Of a stretch of DNA of 64,000 nt, positions 48,541-56,668 are shown piece by piece (positions within the stretch are counted from its first letter, which is position 1; each line of letters starts with the position of its first letter). Source of the DNA: Brevundimonas sp. UBA4553. Lineage in GTDB: Bacteria; Pseudomonadota; Alphaproteobacteria; Caulobacterales; Caulobacteraceae. Both the position numbers and the translations under genes were made by a program. The DNA is taken from contig NZ_DGLD01000014.1 of NCBI RefSeq assembly GCF_002387245.1, forward strand, positions 1 through 64,000, written 5' to 3'. The notes below the pieces were generated by a model. That model ran no database searches. It was not told the DNA's origin and saw only the letters and a program-made list of their open reading frames with translations.

Positions 48541-49112
48541 GTTCGTCTTCCCCGCGCGCCGTCGTGATCGGCGCTTCCGCAGGAGGGGTGCAGGCGCTTC
48601 TTGCGCTCCTGCCTGCGCTGGCGGTCGATTTTCCGCTGCCTGTTCTGGTCGTGCTGCACGTTCCCGCCGACCGCAGCAATGTGCTGGCCCCTCTGTTTGA
48701 AGCGCGCTGCAGCGTGACCGTCAAAGAGGCGGAGGACAAGGAAGCGGCGCGCCCGGGCGTGGTCTACTTCGCGCCGTCCGACTATCACCTGCTGGTGGAG
48801 GCCGACGGTCATCTGGCCCTCTCGTCCGATGAGGCCGTCAACTATTCCCGTCCATCGATCGACGTGCTGTTTGAAAGCGCGGCTGACGCCTATGGGGCGG
48901 GATTGACCGCCGTGATCCTGACGGGCGCCAACGACGACGGCGCCCGAGGACTGGAAGCGGTCGCCGCGGCCGGAGGCGTCGCCCTGATCGAAGAACCGTC
49001 CACCGCCTATGCCCGGACGATGCCGGAGGCCGCACGACGGGCCTGCGCCTCGGCCGTCGTCATGCCCTTGGAGGGCATAGCCGAGCACCTGAAAGGTCTC
49101 GAAAAACAATGA
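48537..49112 (+). CDS. CheB-type methylesterase domain protein without receiver domain
   Basis: 191 residues: a stand-alone CheB methylesterase domain that removes methyl groups from glutamates (or deamidates glutamines). Catalytic triad: Ser14 in GASAGGVQALL, the His in LHVPADRSNVLAPLF, and Asp in ILTGANDDGARG. The N-terminal receiver domain found in classical CheB is missing, so control must come by other means, such as the receivers of the neighbouring kinases. It overlaps both cheR and the next kinase gene by ATGA. Confidence 0.9.
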   Translation: MSSSSPRAVVIGASAGGVQALLALLPALAVDFPLPVLVVLHVPADRSNVLAPLFEARCSVTVKEAEDKEAARPGVVYFAPSDYHLLVEADGHLALSSDEAVNYSRPSIDVLFESAADAYGAGLTAVILTGANDDGARGLEAVAAAGGVALIEEPSTAYARTMPEAARRACASAVVMPLEGIAEHLKGLEKQ

Positions 49113-50248
49113 GCAGCGTGGAACAGCCCATCAATCTTCTGCTGGTCGACGACCTGGAAGAAAACCTGCTCGCCCTCGAAGCCCTGCTGAGACAGGACGG
49201 CATCGTCTGCCTGAAGGCCCGGTCCGGCGACGAAGCGCTGGAACTGTTGCTGGTGCACGACGTCGCCCTAGCTCTCGTCGATGTGCAGATGCCCGGCATG
49301 GATGGCTTCGAGCTGGCCGAGTTCATGCGCGGCGCGGCCAACGCCCGTCATGTCCCGATCGTCTTCGTCACGGCGGGCAGCGCCGATCAGCAGCGCCGGT
49401 TCCGAGGCTATGAGGCGGGGGCGGTGGACTTCATCCAGAAGCCGGTCGAGCCCGACATCCTGCGGAGCAAGGCGAAGGTCTTCATCGAGCTTTACCGTCA
49501 GCGACTGGAAATCCTCTCGCACCGTGACGAGTTGAAGGCTTACGCCAAGGCGCTTCGGGCGGCCGATCGTCGCAAGAACGAGTTCATCGCCATGCTGGGG
49601 CACGAGTTGCGCAACCCGGTCATGGCCTTCCGGGCCGGCCTCCAATTGCTGGAGCGTCAGACAGACCCTGCGCGCAAGGCAGACATCCAGGCGCGGATGG
49701 GGATTCAGGCGCACCACCTGTCGCGGCTGATCGAGGACCTGCTGGATGTGGCCCGGATCGACCAGGGGAAGATTTCCCTGAAGCGGGAGCGGGTCACGGT
49801 TCAGAGCATCATCGAGTCCGCCGTGGACACAAGCCGGCCCAAGATCGACGCAGGCCGCCACGCCCTGACGGTCAATGTGCCCGGCGGTCCGGTGTGGCTG
49901 GACGGCGACTTCACCCGCCTGTCTCAGGTGGTCAGCAACCTTCTGACCAATGCGGCCAAGTATACGCCGGCGGAGGGGCGCATCCGGCTATCTGCCGACG
50001 TCGAACGCGACCGGATCAGGATCGAGATCGCCGACAACGGGGTGGGCGTGCCGCAGGAGATGCAGGCCAGCATCTTCGAGCTCTTCACCCAGTCGAAGGG
50101 GCCGGATGATCGGTCCCGCGACGGCCTCGGTATCGGCCTCGCCCTGGTGCGGCAACTGGTCGAGATGCACGACGGCGCGATCGAACTGGAAAGCGCCGGT
50201 CCTGGCGCGGGGAGTTGTTTCAGGCTCTGGCTCCCCGCCGCGCGTTAG
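49109..50248 (+). CDS. receiver domain-histidine kinase protein
   Basis: 379 residues. An N-terminal receiver (about 8-125) has LLVDDLEENLLALEALL and phospho-acceptor Asp58 in LVDVQMPGMDGFELAE; PVEPDILRSKAKVFIELY forms the link. A HisKA domain follows with FIAMLGHELRNPV (His165), and the ATPase domain has NLLTNAAKYTP, IADNGVGVP and GLGIGLALVRQLVEMH. No membrane helix is seen, so it is cytoplasmic. It is the last gene of the four-gene signalling operon, coupled to cheB by ATGA. It may read phosphate from the hybrid kinase and pass it on to an unknown target. Confidence 0.92.
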   Translation: MSSVEQPINLLLVDDLEENLLALEALLRQDGIVCLKARSGDEALELLLVHDVALALVDVQMPGMDGFELAEFMRGAANARHVPIVFVTAGSADQQRRFRGYEAGAVDFIQKPVEPDILRSKAKVFIELYRQRLEILSHRDELKAYAKALRAADRRKNEFIAMLGHELRNPVMAFRAGLQLLERQTDPARKADIQARMGIQAHHLSRLIEDLLDVARIDQGKISLKRERVTVQSIIESAVDTSRPKIDAGRHALTVNVPGGPVWLDGDFTRLSQVVSNLLTNAAKYTPAEGRIRLSADVERDRIRIEIADNGVGVPQEMQASIFELFTQSKGPDDRSRDGLGIGLALVRQLVEMHDGAIELESAGPGAGSCFRLWLPAAR

Positions 50249-50259
50249 GTTGGCGACAT

Positions 50260-50295
50260 TGCCATATGGCATCATAAACATTAAATGATGCCATA
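50260..50295 (+). promoter_or_regulatory. palindromic operator of the Xre-RES toxin-antitoxin operon
   Basis: The 12-base palindrome TGCCATATGGCA (50260-50271) overlaps an inverted repeat of 11-base arms, 50265-50275 and 50285-50295, with a nine-base spacer. Together they give three TGCCAT half-sites just upstream of the ribosome site (AAGGAG) of the antitoxin gene. Xre antitoxins repress their own promoter, so this is the likely operator. Confidence 0.65.
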
Positions 50296-50308
50296 AGGAG
50301 CGAGGTTG

Positions 50309-50719
50309 ATGCACGTCACGCTTATAGATACGCGGGCACAGGATTTCCGCCCCGGCCCAATCACGGACGCCGAAGCCGCCGCCATGTTCCGCGCTACGGT
50401 GCGACTGTTCGATAAGTGGGCGTTGACCGACGAGCAGGCCTCCATCCTGCTGGATATGCCGCTGCGAACCTATCGTCGCTGGAAGGCCGGCGATCAGGGG
50501 CGGATTGATCGGGACGGCAAGGCGCGGTTGTCCAACCTGATGGGAATCCACAAGGCGCTGCGTCACATGTTCAATGAGCCGGAGCGGACCTATCGCTGGA
50601 TCGGGGCCGCGAACACCGCCTTCGGCGGGCAGTCGGCGCTGGACGTCATGCTGGGCGGCGAACTAACGGATCTGATGCGGGTGCGCAGGTATCTGGACGC
50701 CGAACGCGGCGGCTGGTGA
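50309..50719 (+). CDS. Xre/MbcA/ParS-type antitoxin
   Basis: 136-residue antitoxin. The helix-turn-helix sits at about 40-75 (DEQASILLDMPLRTYRRWKAGDQ); the C-terminal part, with PERTYRWIGAANTAFGGQSALDVMLGG and a terminal acidic/aromatic end, is the DUF2384-type toxin-binding domain. ATG 50309 is preferred over TTG 50306, with AAGGAG eight bases upstream. Its stop overlaps the toxin gene ATG. It is the first of the pair and presumably binds the palindromic operator. Confidence 0.92.
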   Translation: MHVTLIDTRAQDFRPGPITDAEAAAMFRATVRLFDKWALTDEQASILLDMPLRTYRRWKAGDQGRIDRDGKARLSNLMGIHKALRHMFNEPERTYRWIGAANTAFGGQSALDVMLGGELTDLMRVRRYLDAERGGW

Positions 50720-51444
50720 TGGATCCCCGCCAGGTCGCACAGGTCGACGTTCAGTGGCCCGACGCCCGGCGCATCATCCGCAGCCTCTATCCGCCGATTG
50801 ACCTGTTCGAGGACATCGCCGACCCGGCGGACTGGCCCCTGCTTATCGCCGCGGAACAGAAGACCAATCCGCGACTGATGGTGAACCTTGGCGCGCTCGA
50901 TCTCGTCCCGGAGGCGCGGCGGGTGGGCGGACCGGGCGCCAGCTATCTGATGTCGCCGTTCACCCACGTGAGTCCTGATAGGCCGAGCCGGTTTTCGGCC
51001 GGGAACTACGGCGTGCTCTATGTCGCCGACCGGTTCGACACCGCCCTGGCGGAGACCATGCACCACCACGCGCGGTTCATGGCGCGCACTTCGGAACCCG
51101 CAGGCTGGACATCCCAGTTCCGCGAGATCGTTCTGGAAGTCGCGGTTCGGGCGCACGATCTGAGAGATGAGGTCGCCTATGCGCCCGCTCTGGACCGAGT
51201 CGACTATGCGCCCGCCCAAGCCCTGGCTGCGCAACTGATAGCAGCCGATGCGGAGGGCGTCCTCTATCCCAGCCGCCGGGCGGATGGCGGGTTCTGCCTC
51301 GGGCTCTTCTATCCGGACCTGGCCGCCAACCCTCGACAGGGACGACACCTCGACTACCACTGGAACGGACGTCGGGTGGACTTCTACCGAGAGCCGGCCA
51401 CCGGCGCGGTGTACCGGGTGGATGAGGTCGAGGGGCGAATGTGA
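50719..51444 (+). CDS. RES-domain toxin
   Basis: 241 residues, RES fold. RES toxins deplete cellular NAD+ (NAD+ phosphorylase or glycohydrolase) or, in some cases, ADP-ribosylate a target. Visible family features: SRFSAGNYGVLYVADRFDTALAE, giving the conserved Arg and Glu, and the conserved C-terminal Ser region in VLYPSRRADGGFCLGLFYP. It starts on the stop codon of the antitoxin, as usual for the pair. No sign of decay. Activity is from family knowledge. Confidence 0.9.
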   Translation: MDPRQVAQVDVQWPDARRIIRSLYPPIDLFEDIADPADWPLLIAAEQKTNPRLMVNLGALDLVPEARRVGGPGASYLMSPFTHVSPDRPSRFSAGNYGVLYVADRFDTALAETMHHHARFMARTSEPAGWTSQFREIVLEVAVRAHDLRDEVAYAPALDRVDYAPAQALAAQLIAADAEGVLYPSRRADGGFCLGLFYPDLAANPRQGRHLDYHWNGRRVDFYREPATGAVYRVDEVEGRM

Positions 51445-51504
51445 CGACACAGGGCGCGAGATCGTCATCGTGCCGGGCGCACGGTTTGTGTTAGGCTGCC
51501 GCAC

Positions 51505-52167
51505 GTGACCGAACAGATCGTACCCCCGAGGCATTATCCGACGTCGCGCGCCAAGTGCGCGGACCTCGTGGTGCATCTTGTGGGCCTGACCTTCGCCTTG
51601 TTCGGCGGTGGCGTTCTGCTGGGTCTGTCGGTCGCCAAGGGCAGTCTTGGCCTGGTTCTGGCCGTCTGCGTCTACGCCGTGGGCATGCTGGCGATGCTGG
51701 GCTTTTCGACCGCCTACAACTTCGCCTCGGCGCGGTGGCGGCCCCTGTTGCGGCGTCTGGACCACGCCGGCATCTTTCTGATGATCGCGGGATCCTATAC
51801 GCCGTTCACCACGCAGAACCTGACCGGCGCCTGGGCCTGGGGCATGACGGCGGCGGTGTGGGGGCTGGCCCTTCTCGGCGCCCTGGGCAAGCTCTTCCTG
51901 CCCGGCATCGGTCGGCGGTTCTGGGTCTTTGTCTATATCGCCCTGGGTTGGCTGGTGGTCATCGCCTTCAAGCCGATGATCGCGCATGGCTCATGGATCG
52001 CCCTGATCCTTCTGGCCGTGGGCGGCGGGCTCTACATGTCCGGCGCCGCCTTCTATGTCCGCAAGAAGCTGGCCTGGTTCAGGGCGGTCTGGCACGGCCA
52101 CGTCGTGGCGGCCGCCAGCGTGCACTGGACGGCCGTCCTGATCGGCGTGGTGTTGGCCACCGCCTGA
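51505..52167 (+). CDS. haemolysin III/PAQR-type membrane protein
   Basis: 220 residues with seven membrane helices, of the hemolysin III (TrhA/YqfA, PAQR) family. The start segment CADLVVHLVGLTFALFGGGVLL and LDHAGIFLMIAGSYTPFTT match; the latter has the conserved DH-GIF motif, and WHGHVVAAASVHW holds the final His pair for metal. The start is GTG 51505. Despite the name, haemolysis is not expected; the family is linked to membrane fluidity. It is a single gene, close to the toxin gene but with its own gap. Confidence 0.9.
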   Translation: MTEQIVPPRHYPTSRAKCADLVVHLVGLTFALFGGGVLLGLSVAKGSLGLVLAVCVYAVGMLAMLGFSTAYNFASARWRPLLRRLDHAGIFLMIAGSYTPFTTQNLTGAWAWGMTAAVWGLALLGALGKLFLPGIGRRFWVFVYIALGWLVVIAFKPMIAHGSWIALILLAVGGGLYMSGAAFYVRKKLAWFRAVWHGHVVAAASVHWTAVLIGVVLATA

Positions 52168-52194
52168 AGACAGGCGCGCTTTGGCGATGAAGCT

Positions 52195-52827
52195 CTAGGC
52201 CAGTTCGTTTCGCACCAGGAAGCGGGGCAGGAGGCTGGCCACCACCTTGCGTCCGGCGTCGTCCGGCTGATCCAGCATGTCGCGCAGCGGCGGGCCGATC
52301 AGGGCTTCGCCGAAGGCGCTGAGCGCGATGAAGAGAACCGCGGATCCGATCCGTTCGCGGGCTTCCCCATCGTCGCCCATCTTCTCGGCGATCGCGTCCA
52401 CCAGGTCGCGCACAGCGGCGCGCACGGGTTCCAGGTGAGACAGGTCGCCAGACATGGCGATCCAGGCGGCCAGGCGCCCGGCGCCGCCCTCGGCGAAGGC
52501 GTCGAACACTGCGTTGACCAGTTCCAGAGGCGCGCCTTCGTCGGTGCGAAGCCGCACCACGGCCGTGCCCAGGGCCTCGTTCAGATCGGCCACCATCGAA
52601 CCCATCAGCGCCGACTGGAGGCCAGCCGCTGAGCCGAAGTGATGGATCAGGTTGGCGTGGGTGACACCGATGTCGGACGCCACCGCCGACAAGGTCACCG
52701 CTGTCGGTCCGCCTGAAAGCAGCAGGGCGCGGGCGGAGACGACGGCCTCGCGGCGCGCCTCATCGGGCGAGCGACGACGACGACGCGGTTTTTCAAGGGC
52801 GGCAATTGACATATGTGTAAATGACAT
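52195..52827 (-). CDS. TetR-family transcription regulator
   Basis: 210 residues. The N-terminal helix-turn-helix is at about 45-70 (TLSAVASDIGVTHANLIHHFGSAAGLQSALM), preceded by a basic arm (KPRRRRRSPDEARREAV). The C-terminal ligand domain is typical for TetR. The start may be 52827 or, five codons later, 52812. It is divergent from the fatty-acid degradation operon with a 47-base gap that holds two palindromes, so it probably controls that operon in response to a long acyl-CoA or similar ligand. Confidence 0.9.
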   Translation of the reverse strand: MSFTHMSIAALEKPRRRRRSPDEARREAVVSARALLLSGGPTAVTLSAVASDIGVTHANLIHHFGSAAGLQSALMGSMVADLNEALGTAVVRLRTDEGAPLELVNAVFDAFAEGGAGRLAAWIAMSGDLSHLEPVRAAVRDLVDAIAEKMGDDGEARERIGSAVLFIALSAFGEALIGPPLRDMLDQPDDAGRKVVASLLPRFLVRNELA

Positions 52828-52833
52828 TCATGT
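52806..52833. promoter_or_regulatory. candidate TetR operator in the divergent promoter region
   Basis: Two small palindromes, ACATATGT (52809-52816) and ACATTCATGT (52824-52833), have centres 16 bases apart between TetR and the operon start. TTGACA at 52806-52811 resembles a -35 box but no matching -10 box was found. Dyads in a short divergent gap are usual TetR targets. Confidence 0.4.
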
Positions 52834-52874
52834 AGATAGTTATTCGTTCTAGGCTTCCGCAGAGGAACCCGCAA

Positions 52875-53669
52875 GTGCAAGCCGCCTCGACGTTTCCCTC
52901 ATTCGAGCTTTCCTCCGGCGGCGCTGTGCGTCAGCCGTCGCAGCTGAACGCCCATCGGTTGCAACCGATCCGCGCCCTGCGCGCCATGCGGCGTCTGGTG
53001 GCGGACAAGGACGACACCGAACAGGTCTTCGAGATCATGAACGCCCTGTCCGGGCGTTCGCCCGACTGGGGTTACAGCCGCCTGCTTCAGACGCCGGAGG
53101 GCGGGGTCCAGGCCTATAGCCGGCCTGAATTGGCCGATCGCCTGCAGGATCGCGCCTGGCTGGAGCAGTTTGAACGGGGAACCGTCGGCGCCGCCTATAG
53201 GGACTTCATCGACGCCCAGAATTTCTCCGCCTACGGGCTGGCCGACGAGAGCCGCAAGATCGCCGACAGCGAGATCGAGGCCGCCCACCCGCGCGCCTGG
53301 TTCGCGCGCCGGATGCGCGACGTGCACGACATCTGGCACGTCCTGACGGGCTATGAAGCCGACGCGCTGGGCGAGGCTTGTCTGGTGGCCTTTTCGTTGC
53401 CGCAGACGCGCAGCGCGGGTTTCGGCCTGATCGCTTCGGCCATTGCATTGCAGTTCATGCGCGCCCGCACCGGCTATCCTTGCGCGCGGGCCGTGTTCCA
53501 GGCCTGGCGCGACGGCCGACGCGCCGCCTGGCTGCCGGGCGAGGACTATGAGCGTCTGTTCGCAGAGCCTCTGGCTGTCGCGCGGCGACGGCTGAATATC
53601 GCGACGCCGACCCTCTATCAAAGCGTGCCGTCTTCGATGCGCAACGCCTATCAGGGCGGCAAGGGGTGA
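52875..53669 (+). CDS. Coq4-family protein
   Basis: 264 residues. The Coq4 motif HDIWHVLTGYEADALGE (HDxxH-x11-E) is complete, about residues 155-171, and binds a divalent metal in the family. Coq4 acts in ubiquinone synthesis in eukaryotes and in some bacteria. Here it heads a fatty-acid degradation operon rather than a ubiquinone cluster, so its substrate may be different or it may supply quinone for the acyl-CoA dehydrogenase. The start is GTG 52875 with GAGGAA upstream. It overlaps the DUF2147 gene (GTGA). Confidence 0.88.
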   Translation: MQAASTFPSFELSSGGAVRQPSQLNAHRLQPIRALRAMRRLVADKDDTEQVFEIMNALSGRSPDWGYSRLLQTPEGGVQAYSRPELADRLQDRAWLEQFERGTVGAAYRDFIDAQNFSAYGLADESRKIADSEIEAAHPRAWFARRMRDVHDIWHVLTGYEADALGEACLVAFSLPQTRSAGFGLIASAIALQFMRARTGYPCARAVFQAWRDGRRAAWLPGEDYERLFAEPLAVARRRLNIATPTLYQSVPSSMRNAYQGGKG

Positions 53670-54094
53670 GGCGAGGCGGCCTGGCGGCGGTTGCGGTTCT
53701 GATGGCGTCAGGCTCGCCGGCTCTGGCGCAGGACGACGTCCTGCTGGGGCGCTGGCGCACGCCGGCGCAGAACGGCGTGGTCGCGTTCGAGCGATGCGGC
53801 GCGGCTCTGTGCGCCCGCGTGGTCGACGCTGCGGCCCTGCGCGCCAATCCGGATCAGCGCGACGTGCGCAATCGCGACCCTGCGTTGCGCCATCGCCGTG
53901 TCCGGGGGCTGACGGTGGTTCGGGCCGTCTCTGGCGGGCCGCAGGTGTGGCGGGCTGGGCCGCTCTACGATCCCGACAGCGGTCAGGGGGCGGCGACGGG
54001 AACCCTGACGCTGATCGATGCGGATCGGCTGGCGGTGCGAGGCTGCGTCGCCCGGATGCTGTGCCGGACCCAGACCTGGACCCGGGCGCGCTGA
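53666..54094 (+). CDS. DUF2147 periplasmic protein
   Basis: 142 residues starting with GTG, with a signal peptide ending ALAQ. It continues DDVLLGRWRTPAQNGVVAFERCGAALCARVV, the DUF2147 start (one Trp after an early Gly, then a Cys pair), and a final CVARMLCRTQTWTR. Two Cys pairs suggest disulfides. The family is uncharacterised. It shares a GTGA overlap with coq4, so translation is coupled. It may be a quality or cargo protein in the envelope. Confidence 0.85.
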   Translation: MRRGGLAAVAVLMASGSPALAQDDVLLGRWRTPAQNGVVAFERCGAALCARVVDAAALRANPDQRDVRNRDPALRHRRVRGLTVVRAVSGGPQVWRAGPLYDPDSGQGAATGTLTLIDADRLAVRGCVARMLCRTQTWTRAR

Positions 54095-54157
54095 TCGCAA
54101 CCCACCTCGAGCCGCAAGGCTTGTAGCGAGGAAGACCGATGGGAATCCCTGTCGGCG

Positions 54158-56668
54158 ATGAGGAAACAGACGATGCTGTTGTGGATTACCGCGCTGGCCC
54201 TGGGGGGCTTCATCCTGACCCTGACGCAGGCCCGGATGGCGGTCTGGACCGTCGCCGTCGCCCTCTGGATCGCGGCCGGCTGGGGGGCGGGCGTGATCTC
54301 GGCGACGGCGACGGGGATTCTGGCGGCGATCGTCGCGCCAGTGCTGTTGCTGCTGACCGTCACGCCCCTGCGCCGCGCGATCCTGTCGCGCCCCGCCATG
54401 GGGGCGTTCCGTCAGATCATGCCGAAGATGAGCTCGACCGAGCAGGCGGCCGTCGAGGCGGGCAACGTCTGGTGGGACGCCGAACTGTTCGCGGGCAAGC
54501 CCGACTGGGCGCGCCTTCTGGCCACGCCCGCGCCGTCTCTGACGGCCGAAGAGCAGGCTTTCCTCGATCATGAGGCCGAACGTCTTTGCGACCTGGCCAA
54601 CGACTGGGAAACCACGTCGGTCTGGCAGGACCTGTCGCCGGAGGCCTGGGCCTACGCCAAGGAGAAGGGCTTCCTTGGCATGATCATCCCCAAGGCCTAC
54701 GGCGGTCTGGGCTTCTCGGCCTATGGCCATAGCCAGGTGATCCAGAAGCTGTCGACGCGTTGCTCGGCGGCGGCGGTTTCGGTCATGGTGCCCAACTCGC
54801 TCGGCCCGGCGGAACTGCTGCTGCACTACGGCACCGAAGAGCAGAAGAACCACTATCTGCCGCGTCTGGCGCGCGGCGAGGAAATCCCCTGCTTCGCCCT
54901 GACCAATCCCTACGCCGGGTCGGACGCCGCCTCGATCACCGATACGGGCGTGGTCTGTAAAGGCATGTGGAAGGGCAAGGAGACCCTGGGTTTCCGCATC
55001 ACCTGGCGCAAGCGCTACATCACCCTGGCCCCCGTTGCGACGGTGCTGGGTCTGGCCTTCCGGGCTGTCGATCCTGACGGCCTGCTGGGCGATGAAGCCG
55101 AGCCGGGCATCACCTGCGTTCTGATCCCGCGCGATCATCCGGGGGTGGAGATCGGACGGCGCCACTGGCCGCTGAACGCGGTCTTCCAGAACGGCCCGAC
55201 CAGCGGCGACGACGTCTTCGTGCCGATGGAGATGGCCATCGGCGGACGCGAGCAGGTCGGCAACGGCTGGCGGATGCTGATGGAATGTCTGGCGGCGGGC
55301 CGCGCCATCTCTCTGCCGTCGTCCAACGTCGGCATGTCCAAGCTGGCCGTCGGCATGGTCGGGGCCTACGTCGCCATCCGTCGTCAGTTCAATCAACCCA
55401 TCGGCGCCTTCGAGGGCGTGCAGGAAGCGCTGGCCCGTATGGCGGGGCATCTTTACGCGACGGATTCGGTGCGGCGCCTGGCGGCGGCGGCGCTGGATCA
55501 GGGCGAGAAGCCCTCGGTCGTCTCGGCCATCGCCAAGTATCACGTCACCGAGCGCGCGCGCTTGATCATCAACGACGGCATGGACGTGGTCGGCGGCAAG
55601 GGCGTCTGCATGGGGCCGGGCAACTTCCTGGCCCGCGCCTATCAACAGATTCCCGTCGCCATCACCGTCGAGGGCGCCAACATCATGACCCGGACCCTGA
55701 TCATCTATGGTCAGGGCGCCATCCGCTGCCACCCCTACGTCCTGACCCTTATGCGCACGGCGGGGGCGGGCGATCTCAAGTCGTTCGATGCGGCCCTGTT
55801 CGGCTATGTCGGCTTCATGTTCCGCAACATGGCGCGAGCCCTGAGCTTCAGCCTGACCGGCGGGGTGCTGATCGGCGCGCCGTCGGGAGCGGCGCCGCAA
55901 CTGAGGCGCTACTACCGGTCGGCCACCCGGTTCTCGACCCTGCTGGCTCTGGCGTCTGACCTGTCGATGGCCACGGTAGGCGGGGCCTTGAAGCGCAAGG
56001 GCGCGATGACCGGGCGGATGGGCGACATCCTGTCCCAGCTCTTCATCCTGTCCAGCGTGCTGAAGCGGTTCGAGGACGAGGGACGTCCGGTCGAGGATCT
56101 GCCCTTCGTTCACTGGGCGGCGCAGGATGCTCTGGCGCGGGCCGGTGCGGCGTGGCGCGATCTGCTGGTCAATCACCCCAACCGGGCCGCCGCTCTGTTC
56201 CTGAAGCTTGTCGGGGCGCCGTTCGGCATCAGTACGCCGGGGCCGAACGACGCCTGCGCGGCCGCCGTCGCGGGCTTGATCCAAAAGCATGGCCCGGCGC
56301 GCTATCGCCTGATCGCCGACTCGTGGACGGCGCGGATCGAGGTCGATCCCATCGCGGCCACCATCGCCGCCTTCGATCTGTATCCGCAGGTCGAGGCCAT
56401 CGAGCGGCGGCTGAAGGGCGCGATCCGGTCCGGCCGCATCGCCCGCGCGCCGCAGAACCTGACCCTGCTGAACGACTGGGCCGCCGAGGCCGAGGCGCTG
56501 AGCCTGATCAGCGCCGACGAGCGCGCGGCGATCGCCCGCTTCGCCGCCTACGCCGATCAGGCGATTCAGGTGGACGATTTCCCCGCAGACTTCGACATCG
56601 CCGCCGGCCTGGAGCGGCGTCAGGCGGCGGAAACGGCAGGACGCAAGACGACGAAGAAGGCGGCCTGA
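54158..56668 (+). CDS. fadE: FadE-type acyl-CoA dehydrogenase
   Basis: 836-residue membrane-associated acyl-CoA dehydrogenase of the E. coli FadE type, first step of beta-oxidation. Two hydrophobic stretches at about residues 3-75 anchor it. The catalytic region begins with GLGFSAYGHSQVIQKL, and the FAD-binding segments CFALTNPYAGSDAAS and the QFNQPIGAFEGVQEALARMA helix are conserved. VGGKGVCMGPGNFLARAYQQIPVAITVEGANIMTR carries the Glu region expected for this subgroup. Length matches FadE. It begins the core of the operon and overlaps the FabG4-type gene. Confidence 0.95.
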   Translation: MRKQTMLLWITALALGGFILTLTQARMAVWTVAVALWIAAGWGAGVISATATGILAAIVAPVLLLLTVTPLRRAILSRPAMGAFRQIMPKMSSTEQAAVEAGNVWWDAELFAGKPDWARLLATPAPSLTAEEQAFLDHEAERLCDLANDWETTSVWQDLSPEAWAYAKEKGFLGMIIPKAYGGLGFSAYGHSQVIQKLSTRCSAAAVSVMVPNSLGPAELLLHYGTEEQKNHYLPRLARGEEIPCFALTNPYAGSDAASITDTGVVCKGMWKGKETLGFRITWRKRYITLAPVATVLGLAFRAVDPDGLLGDEAEPGITCVLIPRDHPGVEIGRRHWPLNAVFQNGPTSGDDVFVPMEMAIGGREQVGNGWRMLMECLAAGRAISLPSSNVGMSKLAVGMVGAYVAIRRQFNQPIGAFEGVQEALARMAGHLYATDSVRRLAAAALDQGEKPSVVSAIAKYHVTERARLIINDGMDVVGGKGVCMGPGNFLARAYQQIPVAITVEGANIMTRTLIIYGQGAIRCHPYVLTLMRTAGAGDLKSFDAALFGYVGFMFRNMARALSFSLTGGVLIGAPSGAAPQLRRYYRSATRFSTLLALASDLSMATVGGALKRKGAMTGRMGDILSQLFILSSVLKRFEDEGRPVEDLPFVHWAAQDALARAGAAWRDLLVNHPNRAAALFLKLVGAPFGISTPGPNDACAAAVAGLIQKHGPARYRLIADSWTARIEVDPIAATIAAFDLYPQVEAIERRLKGAIRSGRIARAPQNLTLLNDWAAEAEALSLISADERAAIARFAAYADQAIQVDDFPADFDIAAGLERRQAAETAGRKTTKKAA

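Noticed and set aside
51505..52167. A haemolysin role for the hemolysin III-type protein
   Set aside because: The family name is historical; the sequence is of a seven-helix PAQR-type membrane protein with no sign of a secreted toxin.
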